Shown one piece after another: positions 1-10,747 of a stretch of DNA of 64,000 nucleotides (the first letter of the stretch is position 1; every line of letters starts with the position of its first letter). The DNA comes from Diabrotica undecimpunctata (lineage: Eukaryota > Arthropoda > Insecta > Coleoptera > Chrysomelidae), in contig NC_092809.1 in assembly GCF_040954645.1 (NCBI RefSeq), forward strand, positions 76,834,935 to 76,898,934, given 5' to 3'. The translations under genes were made by a program, and so were the position numbers. The notes below the pieces were generated by a model. It was given only the letters and a program-made list of their open reading frames with translations. It made no database searches and had not been told where the DNA came from.

Positions 1-399
1 TGCATGTTAAATCATCCTGCCATACCTAGGAGCATTTATGATGTTTGTAGTATTGTTGGTACTGCCTACCCTAAAGCATTCACTCCTGTCAACATTCTTA
101 ACTGATTTAAAAAAACAGGTATAGCACCCCTAAATTCCCAAATTTTTTCAGAGAGTGATTTTATGTCATCTTATGTCACTGATAGGCCCACAGAAAATGA
201 AAATAGAAATGGTAACGAATATAAGGCTAACGAAGATGTTCAGGATGTAAAAGAACCACAACATGTCAGCCCAATTAATGGTCCATCCAATATAATAACC
301 CAGCAGAAAGTTAAGCGACACGCCAAAGCTGCTTCTAGGAAAAACCTTAGGAGAAGCAGAAAGAAGCTACAGTCAGCAATAATAACAGATACCCTATAA
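1..399 (+). pseudogene. Tigger/pogo-type DDE transposase, C-terminal remnant
   Basis: Frame 1 reads from the window edge to a stop after base 399, with one internal TGA at 103-105. The peptide contains an HP..SIYDV segment, a VGTAYPKAFTPVNI segment, then GIAPLNSQIFSESDF and SSYVTDRP. This series is characteristic of the C-terminal part of insect Tigger/pogo (Tc1/mariner-related, jerky/CENP-B-like) transposases, just after the catalytic domain. A basic lysine/arginine-rich tail follows. The catalytic domain would lie left of the window. The internal stop and the lack of continuation after 399 mark it as a dead copy. Family assignment is by remembered motifs, not a search. Confidence 0.75.
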
Positions 400-1067
400 A
401 TGATGCCATAGAGGAACAGCATAAAGAAAGATTGGCTAAAAAACACTTTCAGAAGGGAAAAAGCAGAAGGCTAAAAAAGTTAAACGTTAGGTTTTTAATA
501 ACGACATTAGTTCGAACATGATGATGATGTTAGTGAAGACAATTGCAACGATTCTAGAAATTTAGAAAGCTTCACATAAGAAAATCAAGATTTGTCTATT
601 CAAAGTCAGGACTATGTTATAGTAAGGTGCTACTTTTAAATAAAAACGTCCCAGTATGGACCAGTTTACCCTACATCGTGTGACTAATGTTGAGATCCTA
701 CGTAGAACAGGCAAGAAGTGCGAGATCATTAACACAATCAAAGGACACAAATTAGAATATCTTTGCCTTGTTATTAGAAATTAACAGAGATATGGCTTGT
801 TGCAACTCATTCTTTATCTGTAGACCCACGTCTCAAAGTTCGCCGTTGTGTCTTTAAAAACACCTGAGTGCCGGTTTATGATACATGGTGAACGTATTTA
901 TCTAACAATAAAACAGTAGAAACTTTTTAACATGTCCACAAAATTTAGTATAATTTATTATCACTACAGCTGTTTCGACAGAGTGTAATTCTCAAGTGTT
1001 TAATTTTTGTATGCGTTTACACTTTATAGTCTTCAAATGAAGAAGTTGAGTAGAGGAGAACTGTATG
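400..1067. other. No gene recognised
   Basis: AT-rich sequence with only short open frames. The first ~100 bases could be decayed 3' sequence of the Tigger copy. I see nothing else I can support. Confidence 0.5.
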
Positions 1068-1115
1068 TTTTGAATGACCAACTTGAGAACTGTGTCTCAA
1101 GTTGGTCATTCAAAA
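1068..1115. repeat. Perfect 21-bp inverted repeat (hairpin), 6-base loop
   Basis: Arms 1068-1088 and 1095-1115 are exact reverse complements; the loop 1089-1094 is ACTGTG. The core of the arm is GAATGACCAACTTGAG. It lies just downstream (minus sense) of the PLE fragment at 1150-1335 and could be a remnant of a small foldback or an element terminus. Confidence 0.9.
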
Positions 1116-1149
1116 TTATGTGTATTTTTATTTTGTTATTTTCATAGAT

Positions 1150-1335
1150 TCTAATAAAGTAGGTCAAGGCCTTTATTTTGAATGTGAAGAATTTGAAATT
1201 GGCCATTAAAAGAATGATTACGGTCTAGAAGATGAAATGCGTACGTAGAATCTGATTTTCTATTATTAAAAGCAATGTTGTGTTCTGCTATATGTTTGTT
1301 AAAAGCTCTACCAGTTTGACTGATGTAAGTTTAAA
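1150..1335 (-). pseudogene. Penelope-like element, GIY-YIG endonuclease fragment
   Basis: The reverse complement reads YISQTGRAFNKHIAEHN, then a run ending in NHSFNGQFQILHIQNKGL, i.e. the C-terminal GIY-YIG endonuclease region of a Penelope-like retroelement. The DNA is clearly homologous to 24,940-25,105 on the plus strand: both share the CAAACTGGTAGA, CATATAGCAGAACA-like, AATCATTCTTTTAATG and TTCACATTCAAAATAAAG blocks. So the two are copies of one PLE family. The RT part is absent here. Confidence 0.8.
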
Positions 1336-1339
1336 TGTG

Positions 1340-2480
1340 TGTAACGCTGTGTAAATAACAATTTAGCGTATTTAGACGTGGAATTCTTCATCTACTTTAT
1401 ATTCCAAGACTAAACTTCCCTTTGGGTTAATTATTATGTTACCTACAGCAATACCTAACTTCTGGACATCATTTCCCCCATCTAGGTTTAATTTACGTTA
1501 CAACATAATATAACTTAAATAGGATACTTATTTCTAAGACAATTTCAGTACCAACTAAATCATAAGGAATCAAGAATAAAATAATTTAAAGATGAAAATG
1601 TAACGTTCATGACGTTAACATTTCATTCAGTTTCATGATGTTTATTAATTTCCGGTTACAGGTCCCAGTTGGCATTTTTATTTTTATTTTTGATTGTCTG
1701 AGGGTTTCCTGTGATGGTTTTTGTTTTAAATGATTATGTTATGTTCATAAATTGTTCAGCCCCTACCTTGACCCACCGATTATACAACCCTTTATACTGG
1801 CGAGGCAATTTCTAAACCCCGTCGTGGCTCACGGAACTTTTTAACTGCCACTTATTCCAATTAGTCGGCAAACAACGGAAAATATCAGCGATCACAATAT
1901 GTTTCTACGATACTTCTATAGGTGGTAGCGTGTCTAAACGCACTTAGTTACCCAGACTGTTTGTGCGCTGAAAAATGGAAAACTCCAAAATACTTTCGGT
2001 ATTTTTAAGGTATGGCTGGAATTACACGATACGTTGGGAAATGGTTTTCACCTTATTAGATAAGCGTGGTGTTTATTTATCAAAGATGGTAGTTATATTG
2101 CGTGTCCAGTTAGTAAAAATGTATATAGTATCGTGCATATTAGAATAGCTAACATATAGAAATGGGTGTAATATAAGGAACTTAATATATAAACAGAGAT
2201 TTAATTAAAATACCTTACATTAAATTGAATATTAATTTGGGCCAAATTGTGTTTTATAAAAAGATTAGATAATTGCTGTTGTGTTACTTTGAAAATTTCA
2301 CTAGACTATTTTGAACTGATAAAACGTCATAGCAACCCCACGTTTCCTACTGACAAAACTCCTTCCTGCTTGTGATTTCTCAGTGACAAAATCATGACAG
2401 ATCTGCCACGAAGGTTTCTGGTAAGTCTATTGCTGTCAGTTTGACAAACGTCATTGAGGCGTAATCAATCTTGGATAGAT
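1340..2480. other. No gene recognised
   Basis: AT-rich, no repeat partner noticed within the window and no open frame of interest. The stretch 2340-2480 may be 5' non-coding sequence of the Crypton copy that begins at 2484. Confidence 0.4.
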
Positions 2481-2483
2481 ATA

Positions 2484-2868
2484 ATGAATCCAGACAAAAA
2501 ATCAAGATTTGGATGCCAGTCAGGTGAAGAAATAAAAAATTGGTTTCGGAAAATGTCCCATTGAACACGCAGAGGTCCAGAAGCTCTATTTGGACCCAAT
2601 TTTCGGAGTTCCTACGGGTGAGAAATTTTACGCTTGAAAGATGTACTACCATAACGGAACTAGCTAAAATTCTCGAGGATTATGCCTTTAACATGAAAAA
2701 AGGCAATGGCGAAGACTATAAAGAGATAGAGATACTAAGCGGTGGCAGCTTCAAAGTGTTCAAGAAAAAAGAAAACTCAGTTCAAAAGCATTATCCACCG
2801 AAGAACTATTAAAAATCATCCAAAGCTACGACGAGGAAACCCACGATGGATCACAAAAAAAAGGGGTG
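2484..2868 (+). pseudogene. Crypton-type tyrosine recombinase, N-terminal half
   Basis: An ATG at 2484 opens MNPDKKSRFG...EEIKNWFRK, then a frameshift at an A run near 2536 moves reading to the next frame, which gives NVPLNTQRSRSSIWTQFSEF, an ILEDYAFNMKKGNGEDYKE segment and finally YDEETHDG at about 2825-2850. This matches the N-terminal, core-binding part of Crypton/DUF3504 tyrosine recombinases (the family domesticated in vertebrate ZMYM and QRICH1 proteins). Such enzymes cut and join circular DNA through a tyrosine nucleophile. The reading frame stops abruptly at 2868 and resumes at 4159 after an inserted element. Family call is from recognised motifs. Confidence 0.75.
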
Positions 2869-4158
2869 TGGCAGTCCAGTGGGACTGTCGGTAGAAGTTA
2901 TACTTCTATACATGCGTTCGTCGTTACAAATTTATATGGGAGTCAATCTGCACAATCATTACATATGTAATGCTATAGGTAAGAGAGAGCAGAAAGCGAA
3001 AAAGAATTAGGTATACAGGTATATATGGTGCATCGATTGCTGTATATAAACATTTGACGTGTAATAGGAGTATAGTAAGTAAATAAAGGATTAAATTAAT
3101 ATTTTGATGAAAATATATATTTTTATTTTCATATATGTATAAAGGGAATTGAATTAAAAAAAAAATTTTTACACGTACTCTGCAGTAAAATTTATTGTTT
3201 ATTTTGTTATTAATATAAAAATACAATACAATACACTTCAACATAATTCAATATAATAATACAATACAAATTAAAATGCAATGTTCATAAGTATTTAAAA
3301 ATGGCAATATACATAACTTAATTGCGCATATGTTTAATTTACCATGATAACAATATTAATAAAAAAAATATTGTTTAGTGATACAACTGTTAATTTATCT
3401 GACATTGACAAATACAATATTCCATTGTTGTTTGTTGTGAATATAAGTACACATTTGAACTTTCTTGAGATATTTACAAGTTTTAATTTATAATTTAACA
3501 TGCCTAATGAGGCTTGTTACTACCGTGCAAATTTCCAAAGTCGAACGCGCGTATAGAAGTATAACTTCAAAAACCAACAACTCGGATTATGTTGTTAATT
3601 TTCATTTTATTTTAAAATTTAGCATTTTTGCGTATATTACATATATTTAATAAAATGAACGTGGGGTGTTTAAATAAAAAAGTAAATTCATGGATTCGAA
3701 CTCACATACACCAGCGTATGAACCAAACACGTAAAACATTTGCCAATTAGACATGACACAAACGTATTTCAAAATTGACAGTTCTCGGTCATACAGTGAT
3801 TTATTGAGATTATTATTTTGAAATACAAAAGACTAAAATAATTATGAATATTTAATAAATAATACAAAACATATCACATACATAATTAATAAATTATGTA
3901 TGTGAAATTAAATATTAATAAATATTATATTATATATTATATATATATATAGATATAATATTATATATATAATATATATAATATTAAATATATATATACA
4001 AAAGGAACATTTTTATTCTCGAGAGAAGAAAAGAGAGAAAATATATCTTCTGTCTCTCTCGTACTCATTATCTTACATATGTAATGATTTCACCGATTCA
4101 CTCCCGTACAAATTTCCAACGTGGAGAGCGCGTATAGAACTACAACTTCAAAAAGTTT
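2869..4158. mobile_element. TIR-bearing element inserted in the Crypton copy
   Basis: The segment separates two parts of one Crypton coding region. Left end: GAAGTTATACTTCTATA at 2894-2910 followed by a CGTTC block, TACAAATTTATATGGGAGTCAATC, CATTACATATGTAATG and a GAGAGAG block. The right end (4020-4150) has the same blocks in inverted order with divergence: GAGAGA, TTACATATGTAATG, GATTCACTCCCGTACAAATTT, GCGCGTATAGAACTACAACTTC. A third inverted copy of the outer ~50 bp lies internally at 3522-3573. No coding capacity is visible, so it is a non-autonomous, MITE-like element, probably with a second copy or TIR nested inside. Exact ends are uncertain by ~25 bp. Confidence 0.7.
3905..3992. repeat. 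AT-rich palindromic microsatellite
   Basis: Runs of TATATTATATATTATATATAT and similar, self-complementary, inside the TIR-bearing element. Confidence 0.8.
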
Positions 4159-4790
4159 TTTCATCTTTGCTCATTTGAACTTGCTTGGAGAGGCAATGAG
4201 GCCGTAAACTGCAAGATTCACTTTTTCCAGAAGGAATTTGATGTTATGGGAGAATTTACGGGCCGAATTGAATTCAACAGCATTTTTTCCAAAACATATC
4301 AAGGTGGTTCGAAAAGTTTGGCAAGCAGCAAATGGCTGGTAAGAAATTCATCAAACAAAAATTTATGTCTAGTTAGATTATTTTTGTAATTAATGGAAAA
4401 AAAGGGGACCAAAGATTTTATCAGACTCTTTTTTTACCGTTCACCCCAACTGGAAGGATGGATCTTGGTTCAAAAACTGTCCACTTCGAATCAACACCGT
4501 ATCTAAGTGGACAAACATGTCAGCTGAAAAAATTGGAATAGACACAAAAAAACATAATATAACAAACCATTCTCATCGATCAGCTGTGTCAGTGTCACTC
4601 AAATGCAAGCTCTGTAAAACCATATCTGCAGCTTGATTCTAGTCACCACCAGAAGTTGATCGAAAATCAACTCAGAACAACATATGAAGCTGGACCTTCT
4701 AGTTTCCAAATGCTACAGGTCAATAATACACAAAATCATGCTTTGGTAGAAAAGAATGGGCAAACTACTAATAGCTTATAATAATTGTAC
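4159..4790 (+). pseudogene. Crypton-type tyrosine recombinase, catalytic half
   Basis: Continues the protein interrupted at 2868: FHLCSFELAWRGNEAVNC, then a FDVMGEFTGRIEFN segment, GGSKSLASSKWLVRNSSN, NLCLVRLFL, and after frameshifts FTVHPNWKDGSWFKNCP, INTVSKWTNMSAEKIG, then NHSHRSAVSV and KPYLQLDS. The HSHR group at 4568-4579 fits the H-x-x-R catalytic motif of tyrosine recombinases, the R of LVRLF fits the first catalytic arginine, and the Y of KPYLQL fits the nucleophile position. Several frame changes make it non-functional. An AATAAA lies about 20 bases past the apparent stop (near 4808). Confidence 0.75.
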
Positions 4791-4863
4791 ATTTAATATT
4801 GTTAACAAATAAATAAAATTATGTTTGTTGATATGGTGTATTAGTTGTCTCGTGAAATAGTCT

Positions 4864-5078
4864 TGTCGAATATCATTTGAGAGAAAATTATTTACTGGCA
4901 AAATTTTCTACTGGTTTTATTCAAGTTTGTTGCCTTTTGGCAATTTTCGCTTATGAAATTTTGACAAAATTTTTGGCAATTTTAACTGTCAAAATTTAAT
5001 TCCCGAAAATTGCCAGGCAACAAACTTTCATATCAGTGGAAAATATTGCCGGTCAAATTTTCTCTTTTATGATATTAT
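4864..5078. repeat. Foldback (hairpin) element, ~85-bp arms
   Basis: The left arm (about 4868-4950: GAGAGAAAATT...CTGGCAAAATTTTCTACTGG...AGTTTGTTGCC...GGCAATTTTCG) is the imperfect reverse complement of the right arm (about 4995-5073: CGAAAATTGCCAGGCAACAAACTTTCAT...GTGGAAAATATTGCCGG...). The spacer also contains paired TTTTGACAAAATTTTTGGC / TGTCAAAATTTAA. No coding capacity; MITE-like. Confidence 0.75.
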
Positions 5079-5079
5079 A

Positions 5080-7320
5080 TACGAATATAAATCAATTTAC
5101 ATGATTATTTTTTAAATAATTTTTAGCATTTTGACAACTTTATATGAAAATAAATTTGAATACAGAAAAAAATAGTATTTTATTAATATACAACTTAACT
5201 CTAAAACTCTAAAAACTTTAAAAACTTGTACTTAACTCTAAAAACCTCACAAACACGCTGAATTTTACTGAAAATGTCAATTTTGAGACCCCAAAAAAGA
5301 GACGCCAAAAAGTTTGCCACTCCTACCACGAGCTTCACCATAAAGCCCCTTCGTAGGGGGTTAAAACTTAAAACATCGATTTACGAAGAATCTGTACGTC
5401 GTAGAAAAATATTTCTGAATATACAGGGTGTTCCATTAAGCATTGTATATTTAGTAACTGGAAAAACTTTTAGCACAAAATACGAAGATTTAACCTAAAA
5501 CACTTATACCTAAATACAAATAAAATATTTCTCCTTACCGAGTGTTGCGTTCTGCACATACGATGACCTCAATATAACAATTTTGGTCATCCTGAAGGGG
5601 GAGAGAAGATATTTTGTTCAATCTAGAACTCGCTGGTTTCCCCCTTTTCGGATTGGGTATGTATATTAAAATAAAAGAAATGAAAACAAGTGGACTGTAT
5701 AAAACTCTATTTAAAAAAGAGGTGAAATAAACCATAAATATACATAACCCAATATACCTACAATTATAAATAAAGAAGAATATAAACTTAAAAGAAGAAG
5801 AATATATGTAGTACAAACTTACACACAAAAAGAGAACCATAAACAAAACAAAACTGTCGATTGTATATATACCACGTTATAGATAGAAATAATATACAAA
5901 AAATAAAAAAATATGAATATATATGTCATATAAAAACAAATTATTAAACTTAATGCAAAAGTATACTCATAATACACATTATGAGTTAATATTAAGTAAT
6001 AAAATACACAACACTGTGATATATATACAAAAAGAATAGTGAAATTATTATAATATGAAAAATATACAAATCTACATAAAGGTAATGAAATGTTCTCAAT
6101 CAAGTTCAATCGCGATCGCGGCACAACTGATAAACAGTTCGAAGCAAATATGACATCTATATACCAAGTAAACGTACTTGATATATGCAGCAACAAAATT
6201 ATGGTATTGTTCCTTACCCAATGAGAAGATGGCACTCCGGCCACCGCAAAAAATATGTCTTCACCGACGAATAACAGGAACCACAAAATTTCTAATTTCA
6301 ACTTTTCTGCATCAAACCGACTTCCTCGGTCAAAGGACCGCTGGCAAGTGTCTTAAGGTACTCTTAACTCAAACGCACACACATGTGTGTGGTTTGAGAG
6401 ATAAAAACTCGACTTTGATTGTGTAGATGCATCGCTTATCTCCAATACACATCTGTGTCATTTTGCAGATTGCCCGTCTCGTAGCATGTAGTTTTTAACC
6501 CAGATGCACCCTTATACATGAAATCTTGATATACGGGGAGAATCAAAACTACCATAAAGTCTTAATATTTAATAAATGTTTATTAACAGTTGCGAAACTG
6601 CAACACCGAGATACAGAGTGATTTATTACAAATATTCCAAAATGATTTTAGCCAATTGTTTTAACCTTTCATTATTTTTTGTTCAAACTTGACGAGAAGT
6701 TTACGCATGTTAGGTTACTTTAACTAATGTCAAAAGATAGTTTTCGGCTGTTATCAGATGCGTGCTGTAGGAACAGATACTACCTTACTACTACCTAGTA
6801 AGTTTTCGGATCGAGCTTGTTAATATAATGATGGTTACATAAGAGAAAACTATTGAAAAAAATATTTATTTCGATTACTTTAACAATAAATCAATTTAAT
6901 AAGTTTTCGAAGTCTCCCTTGAAATTTCAAGATTCGCCTAAGCGACTATTTAAAATTAATAGTAAAAACATTCAGTCTCAATTCTCGTTTCGAGCGTCCC
7001 GAAATAAGTTATATTTGTTTTTTTTTAAATAAGGAACTCGTTATAGTTAGCCTTATCAGCTTTTCGATTGAAAAAGTACTTGTTTTAAAACTGTACATCT
7101 TCAGCTACATACCCCATCAAATGCGGTCTTGGTGAAAGTCTTTCTTGTGACGTGAGATCATTTGTAATGTGTTTTACATTTTATTACCAAAACTCAACAT
7201 AATCGAAATTTCATATTATAGGTTTTGAAAATTAGGCTCTAACAATGGAAATTGAACAGTTATTGGTCAATGGAAGTGGAATAGTAAAGAATGACAAAAA
7301 TCGTGCAATGTTTATTTATT
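5080..7320. other. No gene recognised
   Basis: AT-rich. Open frames at 5274-5498 (plus) and 5535-6301 (minus) show low-complexity hydrophobic or lysine-rich translation without recognisable motifs. Near 6380 there is a CACACACATGTGTGTG palindrome. A CAGGGTGTTCC phrase near 5425 recalls TE end sequences but I cannot place it. Confidence 0.4.
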
Positions 7321-7324
7321 TAAC

Positions 7325-7797
7325 AGCTTTATAGAACCTGTCTTAATTTGCGGCAAAATGCAAAAATTACATACGAAAGCTGCACTCTTCACCTTTAAAA
7401 AGTATTTTTATTTTTGTATATAGGACACTTTGATCAAAAAATATCGAATTTTTACCGTCGGCTTGATACAAATTTTATTTAACATTGATTTCCTGCAAGC
7501 AACTGACATTCAAAATCAGCGGCCGTTTCAAGCGTTGTTTCTAACAGAACGGTTCATTCTACACAAAATTCTGATCAAAATTATCGCAGCTGCATTTTTT
7601 TGTTTGAAACATTTACAGATGAAACGTACAGATTCTTGGGAAATCGATTTTTCCGTTCTCCCCGGGAGCCTGGGGTAGGGATGGCAAACTTTTTGCATCT
7701 TTGTTGGGGTCCCAAAATTGAAATCCATTGCAAAATGTCGCTTGTTCGACTCGTTTTTGGAGATCAAATCTCTGAGGACTGGACTATACAGCTACTT
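7325..7797. repeat. Long direct repeat, copy 1
   Basis: Homologous over ~470 bp to 8585-9064 (offset ~1,260 bp). Shared blocks in order: ATTTGCGG..AAA..C/GCAAAAATT, GCACTCTT.ACCTTTAAAA, GAATTTTTACCGTC, GATACAAATTTTATT, ACTGACATT, ACGGTTCATTCTAC, ACAGATTCTTGG.AAATCGATTTTT and CTGA.GACTGGA. No credible protein; open frames here are chance. Confidence 0.8.
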
Positions 7798-8584
7798 TAA
7801 AATATTTCATAGACTCGTCTAATTTACTGATCTTAGTTTTTCAACACGGGATTAAAAGCTTGCTTTTTATTTCTAAGCATTCCAAGATATTCAGCAAAAC
7901 AGCTTGAAAAATAGAAAGTCTGTAACGTTTTATACTGAATGTTCTAAAACTTTTTTATCTGCAGCATACTGAAATTCTAGTTATAACAACCTTCCAGAGT
8001 GTAGGCTCACTACAACTAACCGTAAACAGACCTCGACTGGGCTATATAAGAGTCTTTTGCACTTCATAATAATAAAAATCTCCTGTTTAAACAGTATCAC
8101 ATAAAATTCACGATGACTTCACGAAAGATAGCGAAATCCAATTTGTAAATCCTCAGATGAATATAGACGTATTTTACTATATACTAATCTATCGGTTCAC
8201 AAACGGTCACATTTCGAACGTGCGATTAGGGGCTCTGAGGGTTCCTATTATAACTGCAAATACAATCCAAACCCATTTAGATTGTCATTTGCCTCAAATA
8301 ATGCATACGTATGGCTCAAAGGATAACTGGTAATACAGCGATTACTCCATGCTATTAAGTGGCTTTGTCTTCGAGTATTTCTTATCAAATATGAAAGAAT
8401 CTATTAATATTATGTTAATTTCTATTTTAATTACGTAGTGACGTAAAATCGCGTCACATGTTATGATACTTTGGTTATTGTAAGGACATCTCTCTTACAT
8501 TGTAACGACAAACAATTTTACTTATTGTTTTTATTGTGACAGATTGTAAAAAATCTTAGATGTTAATAAAAAAAATCGCGCACA
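7798..8584. other. Spacer between direct repeats
   Basis: No gene or repeat partner recognised. Confidence 0.4.
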
Positions 8585-9064
8585 CCTTTATAAAAACTGA
8601 GTTCATTTGCGGAAAAACACAAAAATTGCATAAGAGAGTTGCACTCTTTACCTTTAAAACGCATCTTGCTTTTTGTCGATAGGCTACTCGGATAAAATAT
8701 ATTGAATTTTTACCGTCAAGCTGATACAAATTTTATTGACCATTGATTTCACGCGCATAACTGACATTTGAAATCGCCGATCGCTTTAATCGCTGTTTCT
8801 GAGTGAACGGTTCATTCTACGCAAAAAATGCTAATAAACATTTTTGTTCAAAATTATCTTTTTTTTTAATTGAAACATTTTTTTCTATAGCAAACAGATT
8901 CTTGGTAAATCGATTTTTTTCCGTTTTCCCCTTCTACGTGGGGGTTTTAGAGGAGAGCCCGGGGTAAAAGTGACATTTTCGGCAAAATTCAGCATGTTCG
9001 TATGATTTTTAGAGGTTAAGTGGTATTTTCGTCTCTGACGACTGGAGTATGTGTCTACAGAAAG
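8585..9064. repeat. Long direct repeat, copy 2
   Basis: Second copy of the 7,325-7,797 repeat, diverged by substitutions and by an insertion of about 25 bp around the CCTTCTACGTGGGGG stretch near 8930. Same orientation as copy 1. Confidence 0.8.
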
Positions 9065-9099
9065 CGGACATATTGTACTAATTGCTTATTTAGAACGCA

Positions 9100-9560
9100 A
9101 GGTCACCCCGGGGCACCAAATACCTTGAAGACCCTCAGGGTTTAATATTCGTGTTTGGCAACAGCAAAAACCCACGAGTAATGAAATAAATAATTTAAAA
9201 CTCCAGAAGACGAGGTCCACCCTGAGTACCAGGTAGCTCGAGGACCATAGCCGTCATAACATTCGTGTTCAGCGACCTCGAAAACCACAGAGAATTGACT
9301 GTTGACTGATTTAAAACGAAATTAACATGAAACTTCAGAAAATAAGGTCCAGCTTGGGCACCAGATAACTCGAGGACCATCGTCGTTATCATATCCTTGT
9401 TCAGTGATGTCGAAAACCCCCGAGTAATGTCTGTCGACTGATTTATAATGAAAATAACATGAAACTCTAGTAGAAGGTTCCCACCCCGGACACCAGGTAG
9501 CTCGAGGACCATCGTCGTTATCATCGTATTCAGCGAACTACAAAAACTCATAAACCAAAT
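9100..9560. repeat. Minisatellite, ~113-132 bp unit, about 3.6 copies
   Basis: Units start at about 9100, 9213, 9345 and 9475. Each carries AGGT(C/T)C.....GGCACCAG-like, GTAGCTCGAGGACCAT, CGTC(A/G)TTATCAT, TTCAGCGA, and CGAAAACC..CGAGTAATG. An open minus-strand frame across it merely reflects the repetition (MVLEL recurs). Confidence 0.85.
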
Positions 9561-10740
9561 TGATTCCTGTCGTTATTTTTCGAGTTGCAAACTTTTCATT
9601 TTCTATGCTCTTTTGAAATGCATTTTCCGTATGCACAAAATGTAATTTTCATTTTATCAGCATGAATTTTGTTTACAAACTTTCCTGAAACTCCTGAATT
9701 GAATGCAAAAGTTGCACAGTGATTCATCTTGGTGCAGAAAATTGGTAGGCTTAGTGCTTCGTTGCCTCGTCTATTAAAATTAGCTTGACGTGTACTAAGC
9801 TGTAAAAATTTTTAAAGTTAACTGTATCTTTTTAGACACATTCCATGACATACGTGCCAGAATTTTGTTTACAGTATTCAAAAACATATAATTAATCATT
9901 TTATTCTAGAACCATATAGTACTTAATTTGTATACACGTACTACGATTTTATTTACGAAGAGCTAATAAATTTGTCTGGTCTAACCACGAGTATCCCGTT
10001 TTGCTTTGTTTTACCAGGTAAATAGGTATGAAAATGGCGTGTAGAGTAGTCGTAAGAAGAGTCTGTTTTATTTTGTAAATTTCCGGCACTAGTGACTATT
10101 CTTGTACTGAAACTATTTAGTTTATTGCCCAAGTTAAAGAGTATTTGTAGTTCTTTAGTGTGTAATTAATCGGGTTTATCTAGGAAAATAAATTTTATAT
10201 TGTTTTGAAGGGAATTGCACTTAAATAGTAAGACTGTTGGGTTAGTTATTAAAACGATTAATTTATAGGTTAAATGCGGCTGATTTACATATAAAAATAA
10301 TTAGAAATTGTTGTACAAAGACCAAGCTTTTGTAAAAATGTTTGAAAGTTTACTATGTTGTTAACATTCAGTCCATCCAGAAATAGTACTTCACTGTCAA
10401 AATAATTGAAATAAAAAACACGTTATTAATGTTTAATCGCAAGTATTTAATAAAAAAAACTTTTAGGAATCATTTATAGTGTATTTCTTAATGATCGACA
10501 GCACAATATGCTCATTATATAATCACAAAAAGAATTATCTCTTACAGAGTGATCTTCAATTTTACAAGTGATTGCTAAAATTCTAATGCCCAAGCGAATA
10601 TATGACTGTATTTTCTGACACACTTAGAGCTCATAATACACTAGGGTGATTAAGTTTAGATACCGTTTATAATGTGCATGTATTAAAAGATAACTGTTTC
10701 GACAGTGACGGAGATTAAAAAGTAAGTAACAGTACCCGCC
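9561..10740. other. No gene recognised
   Basis: AT-rich intergenic-type sequence. No motif or repeat partner noticed. Confidence 0.4.
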
Positions 10741-10747
10741 CTTTCAC

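Noticed and set aside
5274..5498. 74-codon basic frame
   Set aside because: No recognisable domain; it contains a CAGGGTGTTCC phrase typical of TE ends, so probably non-coding.
5535..6301. Minus-strand frames of 103 and 160 codons, hydrophobic
   Set aside because: Composition reflects AT-rich DNA (F/I/Y/L-rich); no motif, no repeat partner, no splice context.
9195..9551. 118-codon minus-strand frame with an internally repeated MVLEL motif
   Set aside because: It lies entirely in a minisatellite whose unit length varies (113-132 bp); the protein repetition mirrors the DNA repeat.
9100..9560. Possible CRISPR-like array
   Set aside because: Units are ~130 bp and diverged along their whole length, with no short constant repeat and variable spacer, in eukaryotic DNA.
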